Shown one piece after another: positions 1 to 7,107 of a DNA stretch of 28,266 nt; position 1 is the stretch's first letter, and every line of letters starts with the position of its first letter. Under the pieces are notes generated by a model, which had not been told where the DNA came from, made no database searches, and saw nothing but the letters and a program-made list of their open reading frames with translations. The translations under genes and the position numbers were made by a program. Origin of the DNA: CAZQLE01 sp964593905 (GTDB lineage: Bacteria > Chloroflexota > Anaerolineae > Anaerolineales > Anaerolineaceae); assembly GCA_964593905.1 (NCBI GenBank), contig CAZQLE010000020.1, positions 1 to 28,266 on the forward strand. The letters run 5' to 3'.

Positions 1-54
1 CCCGGCTCTCAGCATCTTTGGCAGCCCGGGCTGCCAAAGATGCTGAGAGCCGGG
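1..54. repeat. Perfect 54-bp palindrome at the window edge (probable assembly artefact)
   Basis: Bases 1-27 are the exact reverse complement of bases 28-54, with CCCGGG at the centre and no spacer. The right arm is plausible SMC coding sequence that continues into the gene; the left arm is the same bases inverted. A perfect spacerless palindrome exactly at a sequence end is typical of a fold-back read or chimeric assembly end. I take the left arm (1-27) as not genomic. A natural palindrome inside smc is much less likely. Confidence 0.9.
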
Positions 55-1169
55 TAAGTGAATACCAGCAGTTGCAGGGTAATAATTTCCGGCAGCGGCA
101 GAGTGTGCGTTCGCGGCTGGAAACCAGTGGTGCGACCCTGGTTGAACTGGAACGCGAGAAAAACGAACTGCGGGTCCAGGAAAATGGCTTGAATCAGGTT
201 ATTGAAGCGCTGCGGGAAAAAATTGAACCGGCAGAGACTGAGCTGGAACGGCTGGAATTGGAATATTCTGCCACGCAGGAGAACCAGTTGGCCGCCCAGC
301 AAGCAGTGAGTGTGGCTGAGCGTTATCTTTCACAGGCACAGCTCGATTTAACCCGTCAGCGTGAAGCGCTGGAAAACTTGCGACGAAAAGTGGAAGATGA
401 TTTTGGCCTGGTCGCCTTTGAGTATACCGGTCAGGTTGAGGGTCAGTCTCCGCTGCCACTGGGCGAAATGGTTTCGCAACTGCCGGTTGTGGCCGAAATT
501 CCGGTTGAGCTGGAAGAAAATATCAACCGCCAGCGCTCGCTGCTGCGGCGCATGGGGGCGATTAACCCGGATGCGCTGGCTGAATATCAGTCGGTGAGCG
601 AGCGTTATGCGTTTCTGGTGACCCAGGTGGACGATTTGAAACAGGCCGATCTGGATCTGCGCCAGGTGATTGCCGAGTTGGACGAGTTGATGAAGCGCGA
701 GTTTCGCAAAACCTTTGATGCGGTGGCAATCGAGTTTAAACAGATGTTCACCCGTATGTTTGGGGGCGGGAGCGCCAGATTGATTTTGACGGATGAAGAT
801 CATCCTACCCAAACCGGCATTGATATCGAAGCCCGTCTGCCCGGCCGCCGCGAACAGGGCCTGTCGCTGCTTTCGGGTGGTGAACGCAGCCTCACTGCGG
901 TGGCATTGATCTTTGCGTTATTGAAGGTTTCACCGACCCCATTTTGTGTGATGGATGAAGTGGACGCCGCCCTGGATGAGGCGAATGTGGGCCGATTCTG
1001 CGAATTGCTGGAAGAGTTGAGCAATAATTCGCAGTTTGTCGTGATCACACACAACCGCAACACCGTCCAGACTGCCGACGTGATCTATGGAGTCACCATG
1101 GGGCGCGATTCGGCCAGCCAGTTGATCAGCCTGAAGCTGGATGAAGTTGGCGAGGATATGGTGCGTTAA
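3..1169 (+). CDS. smc: Chromosome segregation protein SMC, C-terminal part (5' truncated)
   Basis: This is the C-terminal third of the SMC ATPase, which forms the condensin-like SMC-ScpAB complex that compacts and separates chromosomes. The first roughly 230 residues are charged, Leu/Glu/Gln-rich coiled coil (the returning arm). The C-terminal head follows, with the ABC signature LSGGER near residue 285 (counting from base 18) and Walker B/D-loop VMDEVDAALDEANV near 311-324, then the His switch region VITHNR. Walker A and the hinge lie in the missing N-terminal two thirds (SMC is usually about 1,150-1,200 aa). The frame is open to the left edge, but the first 27 bases are the artefactual palindrome arm, so real coding begins about base 28. 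The TTG at 18 is not a real start. It converges with the prolyl isomerase gene across a bidirectional terminator. Confidence 0.95.
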   Translation, partial: RLSASLAARAAKDAESRVSEYQQLQGNNFRQRQSVRSRLETSGATLVELEREKNELRVQENGLNQVIEALREKIEPAETELERLELEYSATQENQLAAQQAVSVAERYLSQAQLDLTRQREALENLRRKVEDDFGLVAFEYTGQVEGQSPLPLGEMVSQLPVVAEIPVELEENINRQRSLLRRMGAINPDALAEYQSVSERYAFLVTQVDDLKQADLDLRQVIAELDELMKREFRKTFDAVAIEFKQMFTRMFGGGSARLILTDEDHPTQTGIDIEARLPGRREQGLSLLSGGERSLTAVALIFALLKVSPTPFCVMDEVDAALDEANVGRFCELLEELSNNSQFVVITHNRNTVQTADVIYGVTMGRDSASQLISLKLDEVGEDMVR

Positions 1170-1208
1170 AATTGCGCGAGGCCATTTTATGGGCAACGTT
1201 CGCAAAAT

Positions 1209-1253
1209 AAAAAATCCCCCGGACAGAGAGAATTCTCTGCCGAGGGATTTTTT
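1209..1253. terminator. Bidirectional rho-independent terminator between smc and the prolyl isomerase gene
   Basis: An outer stem AAAAAATCCC (1209-1218) pairs with GGGATTTTTT (1244-1253). An inner stem CAGAGA (1224-1229) pairs with TCTCTG (1234-1239) around a GAAT loop. The A-tract on one side and T-tract on the other give a U-run in both directions. This fits the end of two convergent genes, smc (+) and the PPIase (-). Confidence 0.85.
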
Positions 1254-1269
1254 AAGGCTCAATCAAAAA

Positions 1270-2547
1270 CTAAAGCGTGGGTTCCATTGGAATATCGGTT
1301 TGCCAATTGTCAAACTTCTTCAACCGTTCTTCGGTTTTATAGGTCGAAATCAGGGTTGAGAAGGCTGCGTTGATCTGGGTATCGATGGCCGATTGATCCA
1401 ACGGGCGGATTTCTTTGCCAAGCAGTTGAATGATGTGGTAACCAAACTCGGTTTTTACCAGTTCACTGGTGGCGCCGACCTCGAGACCAAAAGCTGCGTC
1501 TTCGAATTCTTTGACCATTGCGCCGCTGCTGAACCAGCCAAGGTCGCCGCCGGCGTCTTTGTTGCTGGTATCTTCAGAGACCTCGGCTGCCAGCTTTGTA
1601 AAGTCTTCGCCACTCTTCAAGCGATCCAAAACCACTTTGGCGGCGGTTTCGTCTGTAACCAGGATGTGACGTGCCCATACCTGTTCTTGTTCAGTGGGGA
1701 TATCTTTGGCGAGGATTTCACCGAGTTTTTCGCGCAGCAATTGATTGCGCAAAATGGTGCGCACATATTCTGCGGGAATCTTATCGGCGGTCAGGGAGTC
1801 CTGAAATTCTTTGAGACGCCCCTGATAGCCTTCAAGCGTGTAGGGTGTGGCTGTGGGGAAGGCGGTTGCGGTTGGTTGTGAAGGATCCACCGTGGGGGTC
1901 GGTTCCAGGGTGGCGGTTGGGGCTGCGGTAGCGGTTGGCTCTGCCGGTGTTGCGGTGGGCGGAACCAGCGTCATTTGCACAGCGCTGAATGTTGAAGTCG
2001 GCAGACCCGGTGAAGTGGGGGCCGGGGTTGGCGTGCCGTCTGCGTAGAAGCCAAACGCTTCCTGGAGCCCCAGGTCGATTTCTTCATCGGTGACGGTGAT
2101 GCCGCGTTTTTGGGCTTCGAGTTGGATAATCTTTTCATCGATCAGCCCATCCAGCACGGAACTTCCCAGTGCCTCTGCGCCATCTTTGGAGAGTTGAGTC
2201 TCAATTTGCTCCAAAGCTGAATTGAATTGCTGGCTCATGTTGGGGTCTGCACTAAACATTTGAGCCAATTGCAGGTTCTGGTTGTAATTGCCGATGAGTT
2301 GAAAACGCTGGTAGCGTACCGCATCGGTAAGTTCGCGCAGAGTGATTTCTTCACCATCGACGGTGGCAACTGTGCGGTTCATCTTTAAGACCGTCTGATC
2401 CAAAATGCCGAAAATAATGACGGCAAGGATCAGCACTGCGACGACAACCGTGCCAATGATGAGATAGCGCCGTTGTTGCCGTTCACGTTCAAGGCGGGCA
2501 ACAGCTTTTTTATTGTGATGAAGGGGTTTTGGAGCAGTTTGATTCAT
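1270..2547 (-). CDS. Membrane-anchored parvulin-type peptidyl-prolyl isomerase (SurA/PrsA-like)
   Basis: Predicted extracytoplasmic folding factor that isomerises prolyl bonds in exported proteins. The 425-residue product has a basic cytoplasmic N-terminus, one hydrophobic segment near residues 27-48 with no clear cleavage site or lipobox, a SurA-like N-terminal helical domain (about 50-290) and one parvulin domain near 292-375 containing ARHILV, GGDLGWF and FGYHIIQL. A linker rich in Thr, Pro and Ala (about 172-240) is inserted inside the SurA-like domain, splitting its helices. The ATG at 2547 is preceded by a moderate AAGG ribosome site. It lies 79 bp downstream of rpsR, after a terminator-like hairpin, so it is probably a separate unit or read through at low level. 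It is SurA/PrsA-like by architecture; I cannot assign a specific orthologue. Confidence 0.88.
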   Translation of the reverse strand: MNQTAPKPLHHNKKAVARLERERQQRRYLIIGTVVVAVLILAVIIFGILDQTVLKMNRTVATVDGEEITLRELTDAVRYQRFQLIGNYNQNLQLAQMFSADPNMSQQFNSALEQIETQLSKDGAEALGSSVLDGLIDEKIIQLEAQKRGITVTDEEIDLGLQEAFGFYADGTPTPAPTSPGLPTSTFSAVQMTLVPPTATPAEPTATAAPTATLEPTPTVDPSQPTATAFPTATPYTLEGYQGRLKEFQDSLTADKIPAEYVRTILRNQLLREKLGEILAKDIPTEQEQVWARHILVTDETAAKVVLDRLKSGEDFTKLAAEVSEDTSNKDAGGDLGWFSSGAMVKEFEDAAFGLEVGATSELVKTEFGYHIIQLLGKEIRPLDQSAIDTQINAAFSTLISTYKTEERLKKFDNWQTDIPMEPTL

Positions 2548-2562
2548 GGCGTAACCTTGTAT

Positions 2563-2606
2563 ACGAAAATAGGGGCACAGAGACCATTGCTTTGTCTCTA
2601 TGCCCC
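2563..2606 (-). terminator. Probable terminator after rpsR
   Basis: GGGGCA (2572-2577) and AGAGAC (2579-2584) pair with GTCTCT (2594-2599) and TGCCCC (2601-2606), with one C/A mismatch and a 9-base loop. On the minus strand the stem is followed by CTATTTTCG, a short T-rich stretch. It sits between the rpsR stop and the PPIase start. The imperfect T-tract makes it a moderate terminator or an attenuator. Confidence 0.6.
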
Positions 2607-2626
2607 ATTGCTCACAAACTTAAAAA

Positions 2627-2908
2627 TTACCGCAGAGCATCTTCCAGGGGTTCAGAGGTGAACGGAAGCAGTGCGATATGGCGGGCGCGCTTCACCGCAC
2701 CGGCGAGTTCACGCTGGTGTTTGGCGCAGGTGCCGGTCTGACGGCGAGGGCGAATTTTGCCCTCTTCGGTTACAAAACGCCGCAACATATCGACCATTTT
2801 GTAGTCGATGCTGGCGTTTTTGTCTGCACAAAACTGACAGATCTTCGGGCGGGCCATGTAGCGACGGCCGCCGCGATGATCTTGTTCTTGCATCATTTCT
2901 TCGCTCAT
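2627..2908 (-). CDS. rpsR: 30S ribosomal protein bS18, zinc-binding form
   Basis: bS18 binds bS6 in the platform of the small ribosomal subunit. The 93-residue product carries the family core, including IDYKMVD, GKIRPRRQTGT and the RARHIALLP segment. Cys24, Cys27, Cys61 and His64 form a likely zinc site, so this is the C+ type; the E. coli protein lacks this set. The start was set at the ATG at 2908 because GGAGAG lies nine bases upstream. An upstream in-frame TTG at 2923 abuts the ssb stop and has no such site. It is third in rpsF-ssb-rpsR, a common bacterial order, and only 15 bp follow ssb, implying cotranscription. Confidence 0.96.
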   Translation of the reverse strand: MSEEMMQEQDHRGGRRYMARPKICQFCADKNASIDYKMVDMLRRFVTEEGKIRPRRQTGTCAKHQRELAGAVKRARHIALLPFTSEPLEDALR

Positions 2909-2923
2909 TGTCTTACTCTCCAA

Positions 2924-3328
2924 CTAGAACGGAAAATCGTCCTCAATTTCCTCGGGTTCCGAGGGTTCATTCGCCTGAAGGTGGTTGGAATCGCGGCGTT
3001 CGCCAAGGATCATCATTTCGCTGGCTACAATTTCGACGCTGGTGTGTTTGACACCTTCGGCATCATCCCAGCGGCGAGTTTGCAAACGACCCTCGATATA
3101 GACCTGTTGGCCCTTTGTGAGGTGCTGTTTGCAGATTTCAGCCAGGTTCCCCCAGGTAACAACATTAAACCATTCGGTCTCAGTCCGGCGTTCTCCATCG
3201 GCGGTATTCCAACTGCGGCTGGTTGCAACTGCAAACGTTGTTACCGGCCGGCCAGATGGCGTATACCGCATTTCGGGATCCCGTCCGAGATGTCCGATGA
3301 TCATGACTTTGTTTAGTCCACGGCTCAT
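2924..3328 (-). CDS. ssb: Single-stranded DNA-binding protein
   Basis: SSB coats single-stranded DNA during replication, repair and recombination and recruits partners through its acidic tail. The 134-residue protein starts with an OB-fold (about residues 1-110) containing VMIIGHLGRDPEMRYTPSG, EWFNVVTWG and VYIEGRLQTRRW. A short, poorly conserved linker leads to the acidic tip DDFPF, equivalent to the DDDIPF protein-binding tip. AAGGAG lies nine bases before the ATG. It sits between rpsF and rpsR, the classical arrangement. The linker is short compared with E. coli SSB (178 aa), giving a compact protein. Confidence 0.97.
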   Translation of the reverse strand: MSRGLNKVMIIGHLGRDPEMRYTPSGRPVTTFAVATSRSWNTADGERRTETEWFNVVTWGNLAEICKQHLTKGQQVYIEGRLQTRRWDDAEGVKHTSVEIVASEMMILGERRDSNHLQANEPSEPEEIEDDFPF

Positions 3329-3382
3329 GCTGGTTTTTCTCCTTATCCAACCGATAGGATGATTGAACTCCAGGCGATGATA

Positions 3383-3667
3383 TTACGCGGCCACAGTGAC
3401 CATGAACCGCATTACGGGCTCGAGGAACTGGAGATTTCGTTCCAGATCGCGAGTGAATGCAGGGGCCATCTGAGCGTTCAACAGCACATAGATACCTTCA
3501 CGCTGCTTGCGGATACGATAAGCGAGGCGGCGTTTGCCCCACACGTCTACCTTATCAACAGCGCCGCCGGATTCTGTGATCCAGGCGCTTACCTTTTCGA
3601 CCACAGTTTTCAAAGTGGTTTCGTCGAGGTCAGGCTGTGCAATAAAAACAACTTCATAGTTACGCAT
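3383..3667 (-). CDS. rpsF: 30S ribosomal protein bS6
   Basis: bS6 forms a heterodimer with bS18 on the central domain of 16S rRNA. The 94-residue product has the expected ferredoxin-like pattern: MRNYEVVFIAQPDLDE at the start, VDVWGKRRLAYRIRKQREGIYVLLNA in the middle, and a final strand LEPVMRFMVTV. The length matches the family (about 95-135). A strong AGGAGG precedes the ATG. It is the first gene of rpsF-ssb-rpsR and has a structured leader upstream that could be autoregulatory. Confidence 0.97.
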   Translation of the reverse strand: MRNYEVVFIAQPDLDETTLKTVVEKVSAWITESGGAVDKVDVWGKRRLAYRIRKQREGIYVLLNAQMAPAFTRDLERNLQFLEPVMRFMVTVAA

Positions 3668-3695
3668 TTTGGGATTCCTCCTTTCCCTGGGATTG

Positions 3696-3757
3696 CGCCC
3701 GGCAGTGACCGTTGGTCTTGCCAGGGGCGGAAAGGTAGCAAGTTTAGCTTGCTTACC
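3696..3757 (-). promoter_or_regulatory. Structured rpsF leader, candidate S6:S18 autoregulatory RNA
   Basis: The mRNA upstream of rpsF can form two hairpins. The proximal one (3696-3729) pairs CGCCC with GGGCG, GGCA with TGCC and GACC with GGTC around a short loop, with small bulges. The distal one (3734-3757) pairs AGCAAG with CTTGCT, extended by GGT/ACC across a bulged A. A CCTTTCC segment just upstream could also pair with GGGAAAGG, which overlaps the ribosome-binding site. S6:S18 leaders in many bacteria carry a CCG bulge recognised by the bS6-bS18 complex; TGCCGGG on the 3' side is a possible equivalent. The structure is seen by eye; the regulatory role is inferred. Confidence 0.5.
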
Positions 3758-3797
3758 ACGAGAATGTAGTTTAACACAGAATAAAGTTCTTGGGAAG

Positions 3798-3821
3798 TAA
3801 AAATGGCGTGGAACTCACGCC
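3798..3821 (-). terminator. Rho-independent terminator downstream of recJ
   Basis: On the minus strand GGCGTG, a five-base loop AGTTC and CACGCC are followed by ATTTTTA. The six-bp perfect GC-rich stem plus U-run is a standard intrinsic terminator. It lies about 195 bp after the recJ stop and just upstream of the rpsF leader, so it would separate the repair operon from the ribosomal operon. Confidence 0.72.
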
Positions 3822-3872
3822 TTTCTTAAAGTAGGAATACTGTTCAGTAAAAAAGAAATTGGCCCTATCCCC

Positions 3873-3910
3873 CGGCTTCGCCGTACCCTTCCCCGTTTTT
3901 TCGGGAAGGG
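3873..3910. repeat. Two short intergenic hairpins
   Basis: CGGC-TTC-GCCG (3873-3883) is followed directly by CCCTTCCC (3886-3893) pairing with GGGAAGGG (3903-3910) across a T-rich loop. Together with the larger inverted repeat beginning eleven bases further on they form a dense block of secondary structure. The C/T-rich composition looks like an interspersed intergenic repeat, but no second copy is present in this window. Confidence 0.55.
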
Positions 3911-3920
3911 AAATCAGTAA

Positions 3921-3961
3921 TTTGGGGTATGGATGGCGGAAACCGCCATCCATACCCCAAA
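3921..3961. repeat. Perfect 19-bp inverted repeat with a 3-base loop
   Basis: The left arm TTTGGGGTATGGATGGCGG (3921-3939) is perfectly complementary to the right arm at 3943-3961, separated by AAA. It lies 54 bp past the recJ stop. No T-run follows the stem on either strand, so it is not a typical intrinsic terminator. It could be a REP-like or MITE-like element, an mRNA 3'-end stabiliser, or a site for a dimeric protein. Confidence 0.85.
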
Positions 3962-4014
3962 CCTCGAAGAAATGCAATGGACTTTGAGAATCCCCGCGGC
4001 GTGGAGTGCTGTAT

Positions 4015-6280
4015 CTAGGCGTTTTTTCGACTCTTGGGCGTTTGACTGTCTTGCGCGCTGGGCTGCGCCAGCAGATGATTGACCTGCGCATTGCGATAAT
4101 ATTCACGGAAGGCGACAGTTTCTTTCAGGATGGTTTTTAGCTGAGTTTCGGCAGAGATTTTTTTATCCGGCTGAAGGGTTCCGCCTGCGGTGCAGCTCCA
4201 TTCTTCACTGTTTCGCGCGGTAAGGGTGATGACCCCGCTGTTTTCCAGCCATTCGAGGCTGGTTGTAATGCAAACCGGCCGCTGCCCAAGGCGCGCGGCT
4301 GTCTGGGTGAGGTTGATTTTTCCGGCCTGCGTGCGCAGCGCAAATTTCACCAACCCGGCCACCTGCCGCAGCAGCAGTTCGATCTGATCTTCGGTGGTTG
4401 TTTCGGCCAGCAAAATGACGCGGGAGGGTTTGACCACGCGCAGCGCCTCCAGCNNNNNNNNNNTTCCAGATCAAGGTAGTGGTGGGGGCCAACTCGGCGA
4501 GCAGCGCAGCAAAGGCTTGTGCATCCGTGCGAAAATCGAGCACGGCAAAGGGGAGCCCGGTGGTCAGGTCGATGACCTTTTCTTCCAGGGGACGCGCTCC
4601 GACCCATTCAATTTGCAGTTCGGGCTGGCCGCGGTAGCTGGTAGAACGCACCTGGTAGGCCAGATCAAATTTGGCGTCGGGCAGGGGTGAGCCTGCTCCC
4701 TGCCACCAGACGACTTTAAAGATTTTTCCACTTTCGCTCTGCAAACTGAGCTGAAGGTGTTCGCCGTTTTTGCCAATCGTCGAGGTGTTCTGGATGATCA
4801 AATTGCGGTCGGCAAAGACCGGCGCAGGGTTGCCGGCGCCAAAGGGCGCCAACTGGCCGATTTGCGCCACCCACTCCAAATTCAGGTCCTCCACCTTTAC
4901 CCAGGCGTCCACCGGCAGTGCTGCCACGGGGATCTCGCCGCCGGTCTGGTGCTCAATAGCGCGGTTGAGGGCGCCGCGAAAAGCGCTCAGGTTTTCATCG
5001 GCCAGCCCCAATCCGGCGGCCATCGGGTGGCCGCCAAAGTTGATCAGCAGGGCAGCGCAAGACTGGATGGCACTGGTAATGTTTACCCCCTCGATGGACC
5101 GCGCTGAACCGCGCAGCACGGCACCCGGTTTGCCGGTCAATAAAATCACCGGGTGGTGAAACAGCTCGGCCAGGCGGCTGGCAACGATACCCACAATCCC
5201 CGCCGGCCACTCGGGATGATGCAACACCAGGGCCGAGCCGTTTAGCAGGGTTGGGTCGCGTTCGATTTGGCTGAGTGCGGCGGCAAAGACCTGGTCGCAC
5301 AGGTATTTGCGCTGGCTGTTCAGCGCCTCGAGCTGGGTGACCAGCAGCCGGGCGGTCTGTGTGTCTGCGGTGGTGAACAGTTCGACCATCGGGTTGGCAT
5401 CACCCAGGCGGCCAATAGCGTTCAGACGCGGGGCAATTTGAAACCCGATATGCTCTTCGGATATCAAAGCCGGGTTGAGATCGGCAATGGCATACAGCTC
5501 ATGGAATCCAAGCCGCCGGTTGTTGCGCAAAACCTCCAGCCCGTTTTGCACCAACCAGCGGTTATCGGCAGTGAGCAAGGCCACATCTGCAACGGTTCCC
5601 AGAGCCACCAGATCCAGAAATTGCTCCAGTTCAGCGCTGCGTTTTTTGCGGCGAAAGAGTTCTTTGACCAGTTGAAATGCAGCGCCCACACCGCACAGCG
5701 GGCGCAGCGGGTGTCGTTCGGGCAGACGCTGGGGGTTAACCACTGCGAGCGCGTCGGGCAGCGTTTCGGCGAGGGTGTGGTGGTCGGTGATGATGGTGGG
5801 AATGCTGCGCCGGGCAGCAAAGGTCACCGACTCATGCGCGCTGATGCCGGTGTCACAGGTGAGCAGCAATTGAACACCAGTCTTGAGAAAGTTCTCCAGC
5901 GCCGGCAGTGCGATGCCGTGTGAATCTCTGGCGCGGATGGGAATGTAATAGGCAACGTTCGCATTGAGCAGGCGTAGCGCGCTGACCAGCAGTGCAGTGG
6001 CGGTCTGCCCATCAACATCAAAATCACCCCAGACACCAATTTTTAGCCCGTTGCCGATGGCTTTTTCAAGTTCATCTGCGGCGCGCCCAAGATCGGGCAG
6101 GTTAAGCGGATCGGCAGGGAGATAGACAGCCGGGTTGATAAACGCCCGGGCGTCAGATGGCGAGGTGATTCCCCGGCGCGCGAGCAGTTCGGCTGTCAGA
6201 GGCGTCCCGGTGACCTCCAGTAGTTCCGGCGGAACTTCCACCGGCTGCGGTTCGATCCAGAGCGGTCGGGCGGGTTTCAA
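4015..6280 (-). CDS. recJ: Single-stranded-DNA-specific 5'-3' exonuclease RecJ (contains a sequence gap)
   Basis: RecJ degrades single-stranded DNA 5' to 3' and acts in recombination and mismatch and base-excision repair. Visible motifs are DFDVDG near residue 86, TDHH near 165-168, VALGTVADV in the DHH domain, and the DHHA1 motif GGHPMAAG near 416; an OB-like domain (LAPFGAGNPAP onward) and a C-terminal extension follow. About 754 residues if the gap is 9 bases, closer to the long Bacillus form than to E. coli RecJ. Ten Ns at 4454-4463 interrupt the gene near residue 606. The frames on the two sides do not match with exactly 10 missing bases but do match for any multiple of three, so the gene is probably intact. 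The TTG start has GGAGAG eight bases upstream and overlaps the stop of the nuclease gene (TTGA). Confidence 0.95.
4454..4463. other. Assembly gap (10 N) inside recJ
   Basis: Ten consecutive undefined bases join two contigs. Reading from the recJ start, the upstream side ends ...TTTLIW and the downstream side resumes LEALRVVKPSR in another phase. Continuity needs a gap length divisible by three, so 10 is a placeholder or estimate rather than the true size. Confidence 0.97.
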
Positions 6281-7107
6281 AAGCTGATCTCTCCGATCTG
6301 ATCCAGGTCCAGGTTTAAGGCGCCCGGCCCGGTTTCGGAGGAGTCTTCATCCTGGTCCTGCCAGTTCCCGCTATTGGACCCGCGGTTGCACAGGGAGCGG
6401 TAATTGCAGAAGCGACAGCGTTTTTCCTCGGCGGTCAGGCTGAACTGGCCTTCGGATAAATGCTGGATCTCGGTGGTTAATTTTTCAAAGTAGCGGGCAT
6501 CCTCATCCAGGAGTTTTTGCGTATAGTCGAATATCAGGGTGTGTTGTGGAAAATTGGGGAACCAGTAGACCATCTGGATATGCGTCGGGTCGATGGTCTG
6601 CCCCTGGTTCAGATGGCTGCCAGCCAAACTTAACAGATAACAATACAAGCGGGTCTGCACCCGACGACGGTAGGCTGACTTTTGGGGCGGGCGCTGGCTG
6701 GTTTTCCAGTCCAGAATGGTGGCTTTGCCACCCGGCTCAACGGCGATAAGGTCATAGGTTGCCGTCAGACGAAATTTGTTGAAAGCGGCGTTCAAAGTGT
6801 ATTCGGCGTATCGCCGGGCAGGCAACTGCTCCAACCAACCAGCGCTGATAAACTGCTCCCACCACAGGCGGATTTCATCATCCACCGCATCTGCCAGCAG
6901 GTCGGCCGGCACACCGGCGGCGGCCTGCTGCACCAGGGTGTGAAAGCGCTGCCCGGCGAGCATATGGTGCTCGCGTTCAAGCGCGGGTTCGGTCTCCAGC
7001 GCGGGGTAGGCCAGCCGGTAGAGATATTTCAGCTCAAAGCGGCGGGGACAATCGAGATAATCTTGCAAGCTGGACTGGCTGAAAGCGAAGCCATCAGGAA
7101 GCGGCAT
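6277..7107 (-). CDS. Stand-alone RecB/AddB-type PD-(D/E)XK nuclease with iron-sulfur cluster motif
   Basis: Predicted DNA exonuclease of the RecB-like PD-(D/E)XK family. In the 276-residue product the nuclease core shows His56 (GQRFH), Asp119 (TYDLIA), Asp133 and Lys135 (ILDWKTS), and the QTRLY motif from Gln151. Cys20, Cys231, Cys234 and Cys240 (C-x210-C-x2-C-x5-C) match the 4Fe-4S staple of AddB and Cas4-type nucleases. The acidic tail after residue 250 is poorly conserved in appearance. The start was set at ATG 7107, with GGGAGGAAAG just upstream; a longer open frame to 7317 runs inside the helicase gene and is not coding. It overlaps the helicase 3' end by 14 bp and the recJ start by 3 bases, so it is translationally coupled. 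It resembles the C-terminal domain of AddB as a separate protein. Cas4 is a less likely alternative, as no CRISPR genes are present. Confidence 0.88.
   Translation of the reverse strand: MPLPDGFAFSQSSLQDYLDCPRRFELKYLYRLAYPALETEPALEREHHMLAGQRFHTLVQQAAAGVPADLLADAVDDEIRLWWEQFISAGWLEQLPARRYAEYTLNAAFNKFRLTATYDLIAVEPGGKATILDWKTSQRPPQKSAYRRRVQTRLYCYLLSLAGSHLNQGQTIDPTHIQMVYWFPNFPQHTLIFDYTQKLLDEDARYFEKLTTEIQHLSEGQFSLTAEEKRCRFCNYRSLCNRGSNSGNWQDQDEDSSETGPGALNLDLDQIGEISF

Noticed and set aside
2678..3316. Long plus-strand open frame (212 aa) opposite rpsR and ssb
   Set aside because: It runs antisense to two unmistakable genes, has no recognisable domain, and no ribosome site supports it.
3921..3961. 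The 19-bp inverted repeat as the recJ terminator
   Set aside because: No T-run follows on the minus strand, while a normal terminator with a U-run lies further on at 3798-3821.
5267..5923. Plus-strand open frame of 218 aa opposite recJ
   Set aside because: Antisense shadow of the DHH domain, with low-complexity composition and no family features.
6277..7107. The Fe-S nuclease as Cas4 of a CRISPR system
   Set aside because: No cas genes or repeat-spacer array occur in the window, and the neighbours are helicases and RecJ.
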